A DNA stretch of 64,000 bases from positions 4,154,001 through 4,218,000 of the forward strand of contig NZ_CP016594.1 of the NCBI RefSeq assembly GCF_001698225.1, given 5' to 3'. The notes under the pieces are model-generated. The model made no database searches, was not told the DNA's origin, and worked only from the letters and a program-made list of their open reading frames with translations. The translations under genes were made by a program, and so were the position numbers. The stretch is from Gordonia terrae. Its GTDB lineage: Bacteria; Actinomycetota; Actinomycetes; Mycobacteriales; Mycobacteriaceae. Shown in pieces: positions 41,010 through 49,023 of this stretch; the first letter of the stretch is position 1, and each line of letters opens with the position of its first letter.

Positions 41010-42270
41010 GGAATCCCGGGCAGCCGGAGTCCAGCGCGCATCCGTCCTGGACCGTGCACTGGCGACCTCCCGCACGATCTCGGTGACCGGTCCGATGGCA
41101 CCGCTGGACCTCGAGGTCGTCCGTACTCGACTGACCCGGGCGTGGACGCCTGCGTCGCGACTCACCCTCGTCCCCGACCCGGCGTCGGCGAGCTGGAGGC
41201 ACGACGTCGAGACCCGTCCCGAGGTCGTCGAGCGTCCCGACCTCGCCGATCTGCCGGTCGGCGACCTCATGACACGCCTGCGCAACCGCCCCGAACCGCT
41301 TCCCCGGCTCGAGGTGCTGGTGTGCGGACAGTGGCTCGTCATCGACCACACCCACGGGATGGGTGACGGCCGACTCGGCGTCGAGCAGATCGCCGGCGTC
41401 GCCAGCCGTCACGACTTCCCGATGACCGAACGATTCGAACGGTCGTTGCCGTCCGACGCGGCGTGGCGGGCCCTGCGTCGGCATGTGCTGCGGCATCCGC
41501 GCCGTCTCCGCGAGATCGCGCGTCTGCGCGCCGACAACGCGGCATCGACCACCGAGGCGCCGAGGCGCACGATCGACGACTGGCACTCCACCCGCTGCGC
41601 CGTCACGGCCGCGATGCGTCCGGGTCAGACGGCCGAACTCAAGCGTGCGATCGCCGACACGGGCGTCCGGATGTCGTCGGCGGCCGTGACCGTCGCACTG
41701 TGGCGCGCCGCGCTGTCCACCCAGGGGGTCTCGCTCGACGACCGCACCCAGATCCTGTTCGACTGCCGTCGTTATCTCGACGCCGAGCATGCCGAGGACC
41801 ACGGGAACTTCGCAGTGGGCATCCCGCTGCGCTTCCCGCCCGACGCGACGCCGACCGAGATCGGGGATCGGATTCGCGCGGTCGCCGAGTCGGGTTGGCC
41901 CGCAGCGATCTTGGCCGCCGGTGAATTGCGGGCGCGGTTACGCCCGTCGACGTCGGGCGCGGAGACGGCGCCGCCATCCCGCACCGATGTGCCCGACCGG
42001 TTACGACTGTCGGTCAGCGATCTGGGTCGGATCGGGATCTTCGGCGACCTGCCATGGGAACCCGCGTCGGCGTCGCACCACCTCTTCGCCTACGTCGAAC
42101 CCGACGGTCCTGATGCGGCGAGCATGCTCGTCAGCGAGATCGACGGATCCCGCAGCTTCACCACGACGTTCTGCAGCGACTTCGTCGGGCGTCCGGTGAT
42201 CGAGGCGGCCCTCGACCATCTCTGTGAGGATCCGGTGTCCCTGCTGGATCAGCTGCTCACGCGGTCATGA
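40996..42270 (+). CDS. condensation-type acyltransferase (PapA/WS-DGAT-like)
   Basis: A 424-residue protein of the chloramphenicol-acetyltransferase/condensation superfamily. The active-site motif is present as VIDHTHGMGDG near residue 116: the second His and the Asp-Gly of HHxxxDG are kept, the first His is Thr. A second structural block is CDFVGRP-like near the C-terminus (FCSDFVGRPVIEAAL). In mycobacteria PapA enzymes acylate glycolipids. Here, between glycosyltransferase and lipase genes, acylation of the polysaccharide or its lipid-linked unit is inferred. The start at 40996 overlaps the upstream gene by 14 bases. Confidence 0.7.
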   Translation: MLRSRESRAAGVQRASVLDRALATSRTISVTGPMAPLDLEVVRTRLTRAWTPASRLTLVPDPASASWRHDVETRPEVVERPDLADLPVGDLMTRLRNRPEPLPRLEVLVCGQWLVIDHTHGMGDGRLGVEQIAGVASRHDFPMTERFERSLPSDAAWRALRRHVLRHPRRLREIARLRADNAASTTEAPRRTIDDWHSTRCAVTAAMRPGQTAELKRAIADTGVRMSSAAVTVALWRAALSTQGVSLDDRTQILFDCRRYLDAEHAEDHGNFAVGIPLRFPPDATPTEIGDRIRAVAESGWPAAILAAGELRARLRPSTSGAETAPPSRTDVPDRLRLSVSDLGRIGIFGDLPWEPASASHHLFAYVEPDGPDAASMLVSEIDGSRSFTTTFCSDFVGRPVIEAALDHLCEDPVSLLDQLLTRS

Positions 42271-43487
42271 GGGTGACGTCGCGGCGCGCCGGGCGCTTGT
42301 CCACTCCCGCGCTCGTGGCCCTCCTCCTCGTCACCGTCCTGCTCGCCGCCGCCTGCTCATCGCCTTCCGGGCCCGAGTCCTCCGACGGCACGTCGTCGGA
42401 CTTCGCGGCACCCCCCGGGGCGTCGGCGGGCGACCTCGTCGGCGACCCCATGCCGACCGACGCCTACATCGCGCTGCGGCGCATCGTCGACCGCACCGTG
42501 CGGTTCCGCTATCTGTCCACCGATCCGGCCGGCGGCGAGCTGGTTCCGGTCTCGGCGGCCGTGTTCGTGCCGCGCGGACGGGCACCGGCGGGCGGGTGGC
42601 AGATCCTGGCGGTCGGTCACCCGACGACCGGCACCGCGGGCAACTGCGCGCCGTCGCTCTACGGCAACCTGCTGGGCACCGTCGAGCTCGTCGCGTCGTT
42701 GCTCGAGCAGGGGTTCGTCGTCGTGCAGACCGATTACCAAGGACTGGGCACGCCAGGACCCCACCGTTATCTCGACCCGGCGCCGGCGGCGAACAACATC
42801 ATCGATTCGGTCCGGGCGACCCGGGCGGTCGTCGACGGCACCAGCGACCGATGGTGGGGCTTCGGGGTCTCGCAGGGCGGGCACGCGATCTTCCACGCCA
42901 ACGAGATCGCCGACACCTACGGACGTGGCCTGCGCCTGCAGGGGACGGTGAGCATGAGTCCCGCGCTCGACGTCGCGCCCCTGGCCGACGCGATGGCCGC
43001 CGGGACCCTCACGCCCGAACAGATCGCCTTCCTGCCGCTGGTGCTGACCGGATTGAAGGCGAAGCATCCCGAACTCGTCATCGACGACTATGTGCACGGA
43101 CCCCTGCTCGAGGCCTTCGGGGTGTTCCTCGAGTGCAACGACGACGCGATCGTGCAGAAGCAGGCCGTTGTCGAAGAAACCCGACCCGAGGACTATCGGC
43201 CCGTCGACGACGCGGCCACCGACCGACTTCGCACGTGGCTACGCGAGGTGAGTCTGCCCCGTGAACGGGCGTCGGCACCGATGCTCGTGGCCTACAGCGA
43301 CTCGGACGACGTCATACCAGCACCCTGGACCGCGGCCGCCATCGACCGAGGGTGCCGCCTGGGTGATGTGATCACTGCGATCAGGGTCCGCAATCAGCCG
43401 CACGGCATACTCGACATCGGCTCGGCGGCGACCGACTGGGTCAAGGCCGTGCGATCAGGACGACGACCGCCGAACACCTGCGCGTGA
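42267..43487 (+). CDS. secreted lipase, LIP family lipoprotein
   Basis: A 406-residue lipoprotein. The signal peptide ends in the lipobox LLAAACSS with Cys near residue 30. The alpha/beta hydrolase domain has the nucleophile motif GVSQGGH near residue 200, and candidates for the acid and His lie in AYSDSDDVIP and NQPHGIL. The LIP family includes fungal and mycolate-actinomycete secreted lipases. It overlaps the acyltransferase gene as ATGA, so the pair is probably co-translated; one could add and the other remove an acyl group. Confidence 0.82.
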   Translation: MRVTSRRAGRLSTPALVALLLVTVLLAAACSSPSGPESSDGTSSDFAAPPGASAGDLVGDPMPTDAYIALRRIVDRTVRFRYLSTDPAGGELVPVSAAVFVPRGRAPAGGWQILAVGHPTTGTAGNCAPSLYGNLLGTVELVASLLEQGFVVVQTDYQGLGTPGPHRYLDPAPAANNIIDSVRATRAVVDGTSDRWWGFGVSQGGHAIFHANEIADTYGRGLRLQGTVSMSPALDVAPLADAMAAGTLTPEQIAFLPLVLTGLKAKHPELVIDDYVHGPLLEAFGVFLECNDDAIVQKQAVVEETRPEDYRPVDDAATDRLRTWLREVSLPRERASAPMLVAYSDSDDVIPAPWTAAAIDRGCRLGDVITAIRVRNQPHGILDIGSAATDWVKAVRSGRRPPNTCA

Positions 43488-43533
43488 GTCGTGAGCGTGT
43501 GCCCGGCCGGCCCAGGCAGCGAGAGGAGCGAGG

Positions 43534-44202
43534 ATGAGTGTCAGCCCCGAAGACGGTGAGAACACGGTGAGCCCCGTCGACGCCCCCGCTCCCGACTCCG
43601 CGACGGCCCCGGATGCCGAACAACTGGCCGCACTCTTCGACACCTCACCCGAGGCCGGACTGCTCGCCGTACTCGAGGCGGTCCGCGGACGCAATCCCGA
43701 GATGGCGAGATCTCTGCGCGCCATCCTGGCCGATCCCGAGCGCATGCGCGCCCTCAAGGACAGCGGGCTCCTCGACGACCCACCCACCCACGATCTCGAC
43801 GAGACGATCAGGCTCACGATCGACGCCGTGGGGGTTCCGCACGTCGCGGTCAATCTCATCACCCCGGAGGAGCAGGCGACCGCAGCCATCGCATTCCGCT
43901 CGGGAGACCCTGATGGGCCCAGCACCCGAACGCTGGTCAACTCCCTGTGTGTCCTGCCGGTCGTGAGCGGTTCACCGCTGATCATCGACGACATCGCCGA
44001 CCATGCGCTGCTCGCCGATCATCCGACCGCCGTCAGCGGTGAGGTCACCTCCTACCTGGGCATCCCGCTCGCCGACGAGGACGGACATGTCATCGGCACG
44101 TTCTGCGCCTGGGATTCCGAACCGCACCACTGGTCCTCGTCCGAGGTCCAGCTCATGTCCGATCTCTCGATCCTGGTCCAGGAACTCATCTTCGGACGCT
44201 GA
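43534..44202 (+). CDS. GAF-domain protein
   Basis: A 222-residue soluble protein. Residues ~1-60 are Pro/Ala/Asp-rich and probably disordered. Residues ~70-220 form a GAF domain of the kind found in stand-alone sensors (ERMRALKDSGLLDDPPTHDLDETIRL, then YLGIPLADEDGHVIGTFCAWD). No output domain is attached. It lies within the polysaccharide locus and could sense a small ligand or redox state; the role is unknown. Confidence 0.75.
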   Translation: MSVSPEDGENTVSPVDAPAPDSATAPDAEQLAALFDTSPEAGLLAVLEAVRGRNPEMARSLRAILADPERMRALKDSGLLDDPPTHDLDETIRLTIDAVGVPHVAVNLITPEEQATAAIAFRSGDPDGPSTRTLVNSLCVLPVVSGSPLIIDDIADHALLADHPTAVSGEVTSYLGIPLADEDGHVIGTFCAWDSEPHHWSSSEVQLMSDLSILVQELIFGR

Positions 44203-44290
44203 CCCCGGCTGGGCAGCCCCGTGACCTGGTAGTGAGCATTCGGTGCTCGACACGTGCCCGGTAGGCCCACACGAGCCCCTCGGGTGCACC

Positions 44291-44296
44291 TACAAT
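44291..44296 (+). promoter_or_regulatory. -10 element upstream of the sugar-phosphate transferase
   Basis: TACAAT at 44291-44296 is a good -10 hexamer about 39 bases before the preferred start codon. No convincing -35 was found. It suggests that the initiating transferase has its own promoter within the polysaccharide locus. Confidence 0.4.
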
Positions 44297-44334
44297 CTTC
44301 GGGAGCGGGGGGCTGTTCTTCGGATGGAGTGGAC

Positions 44335-45828
44335 TTGTCGACCCGTGTATCGCAGGCCGAGATCCCGCAGACGACGACGCGTGCCCCGGTGTCCGCGCCG
44401 CCCAGCGGCCGGCGCACCTTCCACGAGCTGATCCGCGACGATCCCCTGAGCACGATGGTGACCGTGTCGATCGACGTGGTCTCCGCGGCGATCGCAGTGG
44501 CGATGGGGCTCTGGTGGGTGAACAGCGGCACCGGCGCGAACCCCCCGCTGTGGACGCTGGTCCTGTTCGTCCCGATCGTCGTCATCATCTTCTCGGTGCG
44601 CGGCGTGTACCGCCGAGGGCTGAACCGCCGCTTCCTCGACGAGGTCGGCCGGGTCATGACCGGGTGCACGATCGCCGCGATGATCCTGCTGTGCTCGCTG
44701 CTCCTCTCCTACTCCGACGACCGTCCCGGCGCCGCGGTCACCAAAGTGTGGGTGTCGGCGCTGTTCTGGGTTCCGTTCGGTCGTCTGATCCGCGACCTCA
44801 TCCAGCGGAACCTGCGCAAGAACGGTCATCTGCTGTCCCCCACGCTGATCATCGGCGACGGGCCGATCACCGCACAGGTCGTGGGCCGCATGGTCTCCGC
44901 CCCGGAGCACGGCCTCCGGCCGGTGGGCATCCTGGCGGCCGGCGCACCGCCCCGCGCCGATCGGGACGAGGGCCCCACCAACGAGATCGCACAGCTGGGC
45001 GGGGTGGATGAGCTCGACGACGCGATCAGGGCCACGAAAGCCGAGGTCCTGGTGGTGGCGTTCGCGGTCACCAATGTGGAGAGGCTCACGGCTGCGGTCC
45101 GGATCGCCCATCGGCACGGCGTCAAGGTGTGGATCGTGCCGCGGATGTTCGACGTCGTCGGCCGCCGCAGCCGGGTCGACCACATCGGCGGACTTCCCCT
45201 GATGTCGGTTCCGCACACCAACCCGCGCGGGTGGCAGTTCCGCACCAAACACATCGGGGACCGCGTGGTCGGAGCCCTGATCCTGGCGGCGATCTCGCCG
45301 CTGTTCCTCACACTCATGCTGTTGGTCCGGTTGAGCTCCCCCGGGCCGATCTTCTTCGCGCAACCGCGGGTGGGGCGCAACGCGCGGGTGTTCGACTGCC
45401 TGAAGTTCAGGTCGATGCGACCCGAGGATCCCGACGCGGAGAAGTTCCGGCCCACCGAGGGCAGTGCACCCGGCGGCGTCGAAGGCGTCGACCGCCGCAC
45501 CAAGATCGGCAAGATCATGCGGTCGACGTCGATGGACGAATTGCCCCAGTTGCTCAACGTGATCCGCGGGGACATGAGCCTCGTCGGTCCGCGTCCCGAG
45601 CGCCCCGAGTACGTCTCGCTGTTCGAGGTGCAGATCCGACGGTACGGCGAACGCCATCGCGTGAAGGCCGGTGTCACCGGATGGGCGCAGGTGCACGGCC
45701 TCCGCGGCCAGACCTCCATCGCCGACCGCGCCGAGTGGGACAACTACTACATCGAGAACTGGTCGCTGTGGCTCGACGTCAAGATCCTCCTCCTGACCGT
45801 GCTCGCGGTGCTCAAGAAGGCGGAGTGA
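44335..45828 (+). CDS. polyprenyl-phosphate sugar-phosphate transferase (WbaP/WcaJ-like)
   Basis: A 497-residue membrane enzyme that starts polysaccharide units by transferring a sugar-1-phosphate to undecaprenyl (here probably decaprenyl) phosphate. Four hydrophobic segments and a Rossmann-like middle domain precede a fifth segment and the catalytic domain. There KFRSMRPEDPD, MDELPQLLNVIRGDMSLVGPRPERPEY and GVTGWAQVHGLRG are the family motifs. The start is uncertain: TTG at 44335 is preferred since GGAG is 5 bases upstream; GTG at 44329 overlaps that site. It is the last gene of the polysaccharide locus. Confidence 0.85.
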   Translation: MSTRVSQAEIPQTTTRAPVSAPPSGRRTFHELIRDDPLSTMVTVSIDVVSAAIAVAMGLWWVNSGTGANPPLWTLVLFVPIVVIIFSVRGVYRRGLNRRFLDEVGRVMTGCTIAAMILLCSLLLSYSDDRPGAAVTKVWVSALFWVPFGRLIRDLIQRNLRKNGHLLSPTLIIGDGPITAQVVGRMVSAPEHGLRPVGILAAGAPPRADRDEGPTNEIAQLGGVDELDDAIRATKAEVLVVAFAVTNVERLTAAVRIAHRHGVKVWIVPRMFDVVGRRSRVDHIGGLPLMSVPHTNPRGWQFRTKHIGDRVVGALILAAISPLFLTLMLLVRLSSPGPIFFAQPRVGRNARVFDCLKFRSMRPEDPDAEKFRPTEGSAPGGVEGVDRRTKIGKIMRSTSMDELPQLLNVIRGDMSLVGPRPERPEYVSLFEVQIRRYGERHRVKAGVTGWAQVHGLRGQTSIADRAEWDNYYIENWSLWLDVKILLLTVLAVLKKAE

Positions 45829-45843
45829 GTCGAGTCCGCACCC

Positions 45844-45984
45844 TCAGGGTGACGGGCGCCGCGTGTCATACGCTGCGCGATACGGGACGCGACCCCGGTC
45901 GTCCCGGACGGTGACGATGAGTGTGCGGACGACGACGGCGAGCAGGATGATGCCGCTGACGATCGCGAGTAGTAGTGCGGTCAT
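45844..45984 (-). CDS. small membrane protein, 46 residues
   Basis: A short protein with one hydrophobic segment (about residues 2-24, starting MTALLLAIVSGIILL) and a basic, Arg-rich tail. A perfect AGGAGG ribosome site 5 bases upstream of the ATG at 45984 and sensible hydrophobicity support a real gene. It converges on the sugar-phosphate transferase gene. Function unknown. Confidence 0.6.
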   Translation of the reverse strand: MTALLLAIVSGIILLAVVVRTLIVTVRDDRGRVPYRAAYDTRRPSP

Positions 45985-46284
45985 GTCGACCTCCTGACGC
46001 TGGAATGTGCTGTGTGGGCTGACCTTTCGTCGATCACGTGCGGTGGATGCCGGCTGGGCATCGGTGGACGCGATGGCCCGCTCATGGTGGCGTGAGGGCG
46101 CCTCTCGGCGCCACTGATTTTCCGGCAACGCGGCTCGCCCATCCCCGGATCGAGCGACAACCGCATGTCCGACCCCGCGGGCCGCGAGCCGGTACGGGCA
46201 CCGATTCGGTAGGCCCGCATGGACATCCATCGCGCCTGAAACTACTCTTGTTAGGTCCGTTCAGGCAGCGTGGAGAGGTGGGAC
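45985..46284. other. 300-base gap: promoter region and possible terminator
   Basis: No convincing gene. It holds the ribosome site of the small membrane protein at the left end. A hairpin GGCGCC-TCTC-GGCGCC at 46097-46112 is followed by ATTTT, which could terminate plus-strand transcripts. At the right end is the inverted repeat in front of the tetR gene. Confidence 0.5.
46234..46266. promoter_or_regulatory. probable operator in front of tetR
   Basis: GCCTGAA (46234-46240) is repeated inverted as TTCAGGC (46260-46266), 19 bases apart, just upstream of the tetR start at 46285. Its position fits autoregulation; the binding protein is inferred. Confidence 0.45.
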
Positions 46285-46944
46285 ATGGCACGGCCGTCCA
46301 AGCCGTTGATCAGCCGCAAGGCGGCCGTGATGGCGTCCATCGAGATCATCGACTCCGAGGGACTCGAGGCGTTCAGCCTGCCGCGGCTCGCGAAACACCT
46401 CGGGGTCCGCGCGCCGTCGCTCTATCACCATTTCGACGACAAGAACGAGATCCTCACCGAGGTCGCCCGCTACATCGCGGGCACCGCCGTCCGGCGACCG
46501 CGGATGAACCCCGGACCCGACTGGCCCGAGTTCTTCGTGGCGCTGGCGCTGAATTTCCGGCAGTCGATCCTGCGCCATCGCAACGCCGCCCCGGTCCTGC
46601 TGCAGCATCTCCCGCGTGATCTCTTCACGTCGACCTACGAGGACACCGCGCAGTTCCTGCTGGATTCCGGCGTTCCGGTGGATCTGCACGTCCGCATCCT
46701 CGACGGGATGGAGACCCTGTCGATCGGCGCGGTCCTGATGGAAGCCATGCGCCCGCCGCGCCCCAAGTCGGCGATCTTCCCGAATGTCTCCGCGGAGTCG
46801 CAGCCTCTTCTCGCTCAGGCACTCTCGAGCAACGATCTCACCCAGCGCCAGCTCTTCGAGGGGATCGTGCGCAGCTTTCTGCACGGGATCATCCGTGATC
46901 ACGATCTGCCTGCACCGGATGCGGAGCCCGCCGCCGCGGGATGA
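46285..46944 (+). CDS. TetR-family transcriptional regulator
   Basis: A 219-residue regulator. The helix-turn-helix is at about residues 27-48 (FSLPRLAKHLGVRAPSLYHHF), and the C-terminal part matches the TetR_C regions of tetracycline-repressor-like proteins. The ATG at 46285 is chosen over an in-frame GTG at 46270 because GGAGAGGTGG lies in front of it. It converges with the last gene of the catabolic cluster and may control that cluster, but no shared operator was found. Confidence 0.85.
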   Translation: MARPSKPLISRKAAVMASIEIIDSEGLEAFSLPRLAKHLGVRAPSLYHHFDDKNEILTEVARYIAGTAVRRPRMNPGPDWPEFFVALALNFRQSILRHRNAAPVLLQHLPRDLFTSTYEDTAQFLLDSGVPVDLHVRILDGMETLSIGAVLMEAMRPPRPKSAIFPNVSAESQPLLAQALSSNDLTQRQLFEGIVRSFLHGIIRDHDLPAPDAEPAAAG

Positions 46945-46951
46945 CCGGAGT

Positions 46952-46979
46952 CGAGGGGCGCCGTGACACCCGCCCCTCG
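46952..46979. terminator. bidirectional hairpin between tetR and the reductase gene
   Basis: CGAGGGGCG (46952-46960) and CGCCCCTCG (46971-46979) form a perfect 9-base stem with a 10-base loop in the 53-base gap between the convergent genes. There is no T-run; it is probably a bidirectional terminator. Confidence 0.5.
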
Positions 46980-46997
46980 CCCAGCACCGCTCGACGA

Positions 46998-47978
46998 TCA
47001 CAGATCGAGTACGAGCCTCGGTGTGCAGCTCCGGGACACGCACACCATCATGCAGTCGTTCGCAGCCTGCTCGTCCTCGGACAGCACCGAGTCGCGATGG
47101 TCCGGCACGCCGTCGAGCACGACCTGTTCACAGGTGCCGCAGGTGCCTTCCCGGCAGGAGAAGTCGACATCGATACCGTCGTCGAGCAGCGCGTCGAGCA
47201 CCGACCTGTCGGCCGGCACCGTGACGCTCCGCCCGCTCTGCTCGAGTACCACCTCGAACGCCTCGGCGGTTGATTCACCATCCTGCGCAACTACTTTGGG
47301 GGCGAATCGCTCGACGTGGAGTTCGATGTCCGACCGGCCGCGGCAGACCTCCTCGATTGCGACGAGGAGCGGTTCCGGTCCGCAGCAGTAGACGGCAGTC
47401 TCGGCCGGGACCTCGGCGACGGCCCGAGCGAGATCCAGGAGTCCGTATTCGTCCTGGGGTCGTAGCGCGACATGCTCGGGATGTTGTTGCGCCAGCGCCT
47501 CGCCGAAAGCCATCCCGGCCGCGGTACGGCCGCCGTAGAGCAACGTCCAGTCCGCACCCCGCGCGTGCACCTCGTCGATCATCGGCTTCAGTGGGGTGAT
47601 CCCGATCCCACCCGCGACGAAGAGATAGGCCGGCGCATCCACGAGCGGAAAGTTGTTGCGCGGCCCCTTGACCGCGATCAGCTCTCCCACGGTGAGTTCG
47701 TCGTGGACCCGCGACGATCCACCGCGGCCGGCAGGCTCACGCAGCACCGCGACGCGCAGCCGGTCCCGATCGGTCACCTCGCCGCACAACGAATACTGAC
47801 GGATCAGATCGGGTCCCAGGATGAGATCCAGGTGCGCGCCGGGTTCCCATGCGGGAAGCGGATTCCCGTCCGGGTCGACGAGAGTGAGCGACACGACCCC
47901 ATCGGCCTCCACCTGTTTGTCGGCGATCTGCAACGTGGCATCGTCGACGAACTCGGTGACGGTCACAGGCTCACTCAT
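46998..47978 (-). CDS. ferredoxin-type oxidoreductase, PDR/VanB family
   Basis: A 326-residue electron-transfer protein with three parts: a flavin-binding barrel (residues ~15-110, with RQYSLCGE), an NAD-binding domain (AGGIGITPLKPMI near residue 120, CCGPEPLL near residue 210) and a C-terminal plant-type [2Fe-2S] domain (CREGTCGTCEQ near residue 277, with a last Cys about 30 residues on). Such phthalate-dioxygenase-reductase relatives feed a Rieske or other oxygenase. No oxygenase is in the window, so its partner is elsewhere or unrecognised. It is the last gene of the catabolic cluster. Confidence 0.87.
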   Translation of the reverse strand: MSEPVTVTEFVDDATLQIADKQVEADGVVSLTLVDPDGNPLPAWEPGAHLDLILGPDLIRQYSLCGEVTDRDRLRVAVLREPAGRGGSSRVHDELTVGELIAVKGPRNNFPLVDAPAYLFVAGGIGITPLKPMIDEVHARGADWTLLYGGRTAAGMAFGEALAQQHPEHVALRPQDEYGLLDLARAVAEVPAETAVYCCGPEPLLVAIEEVCRGRSDIELHVERFAPKVVAQDGESTAEAFEVVLEQSGRSVTVPADRSVLDALLDDGIDVDFSCREGTCGTCEQVVLDGVPDHRDSVLSEDEQAANDCMMVCVSRSCTPRLVLDL

Positions 47979-48024
47979 TCGGATTTCCCATTCTCACAAC
48001 GGTTGTCACCAGGCGCGGCCGCGT

Positions 48025-49011
48025 TCATCGGAACGCCGGCGGCGGGCTCGTACTTGTTCCGACCTGGTAGCAGGAGTGCACGTCTTCCTGCTCGAAGGCG
48101 AGCAGGCGGCACATGCGCACCGCACCGGCATCGTCCGGATCGATCCGTAACTGGGAGACCTGGATCCCGGCATCGCGTTGCCGCGCCAGCGCCGCCGTCA
48201 GCAGCGTCGCCCCGAGTCCGAGACCGCGTGCCTTCTCGGACAGCACGAGCGCATGGACGAGTGCGGTCCGCAGCTCGAGGTGCATCCGGTGTTCGGTGGT
48301 GTACCAGACGAATCCGAGGACGACGCCGTTCTCGTCGCGCGCGTCGATGACGGTCCCGCCACCACGGCGGAGGTCCGCGGTCACCCGGTCGTGATGTCGT
48401 TCAGGGAGGTCCGCGGCCGCCACAACCTGTGCGATGGCGGGGTCGTCGGCGACGTGGTCGCGTGGGTCACCGAGGGTGACCCCGTCCGCGACCTCGGTTT
48501 CGTCGAGAGGCAGTGCGAACGGACCGGCCAGGTGCCGGGCCAGGGTCCACTGCCTGCTCACCGCGGGGATGCCGAATCGTCGCGTCAGTCTGCCCGACGC
48601 CGGATGGGTGGCGTACGCCCAGCAGCGAAGTGCGTTGGCTCCGGTGCGTTCCCAGCCGCCCTCACCGACCACGTCGAGGCCGACCTCTTCCACCAGCAGG
48701 GTCGTGATCCCGCGCGAACGGTAGTCGGGATGGACGACGTACGACACCGTGCCCACCCCATCGGCGGCGACCGACAGATGAAGGTAGGCCACGATCACCA
48801 ACGGGACGTCGTCGAGCGGGCTGAGATCACGCCGGGCCTTGATCGGCAGATGCGCAACGGTCCCGGTGGCGCCACCGACCTCTCGGACGGTGTCGGCGTC
48901 GATGGACGAGAATCCGGCCTCTTCGTCGTATTCCGCTGCGTCCTGGACGAGTTGGAGGACTTCGTCGAGTTCGGCACCGGTCAGCTCCGGGCGCCATTCG
49001 TAGGTGATCAC
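48025..49011 (-). CDS. double GNAT-domain acetyltransferase
   Basis: A 328-residue protein with two GNAT folds, resembling mycothiol synthase in layout. The first acetyl-CoA loop region is VSYVVHPDYRSRGITTLLVEE near residue 95 and the second is LVLSEKARGLGLGATLLTAAL near residue 270. The real mycothiol synthase usually lies elsewhere, so I do not assign mshD. It sits between the CoA transferase and the reductase genes, 12 bases after the former. The acceptor is unknown. Confidence 0.75.
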   Translation of the reverse strand: MITYEWRPELTGAELDEVLQLVQDAAEYDEEAGFSSIDADTVREVGGATGTVAHLPIKARRDLSPLDDVPLVIVAYLHLSVAADGVGTVSYVVHPDYRSRGITTLLVEEVGLDVVGEGGWERTGANALRCWAYATHPASGRLTRRFGIPAVSRQWTLARHLAGPFALPLDETEVADGVTLGDPRDHVADDPAIAQVVAAADLPERHHDRVTADLRRGGGTVIDARDENGVVLGFVWYTTEHRMHLELRTALVHALVLSEKARGLGLGATLLTAALARQRDAGIQVSQLRIDPDDAGAVRMCRLLAFEQEDVHSCYQVGTSTSPPPAFR

Positions 49012-49023
49012 TGTGCACTCCTG

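Noticed and set aside
48025..49011. Assignment as mycothiol synthase mshD
   Set aside because: The two-GNAT layout fits, but the catabolic-cluster context and the lack of specific signatures do not allow the name.
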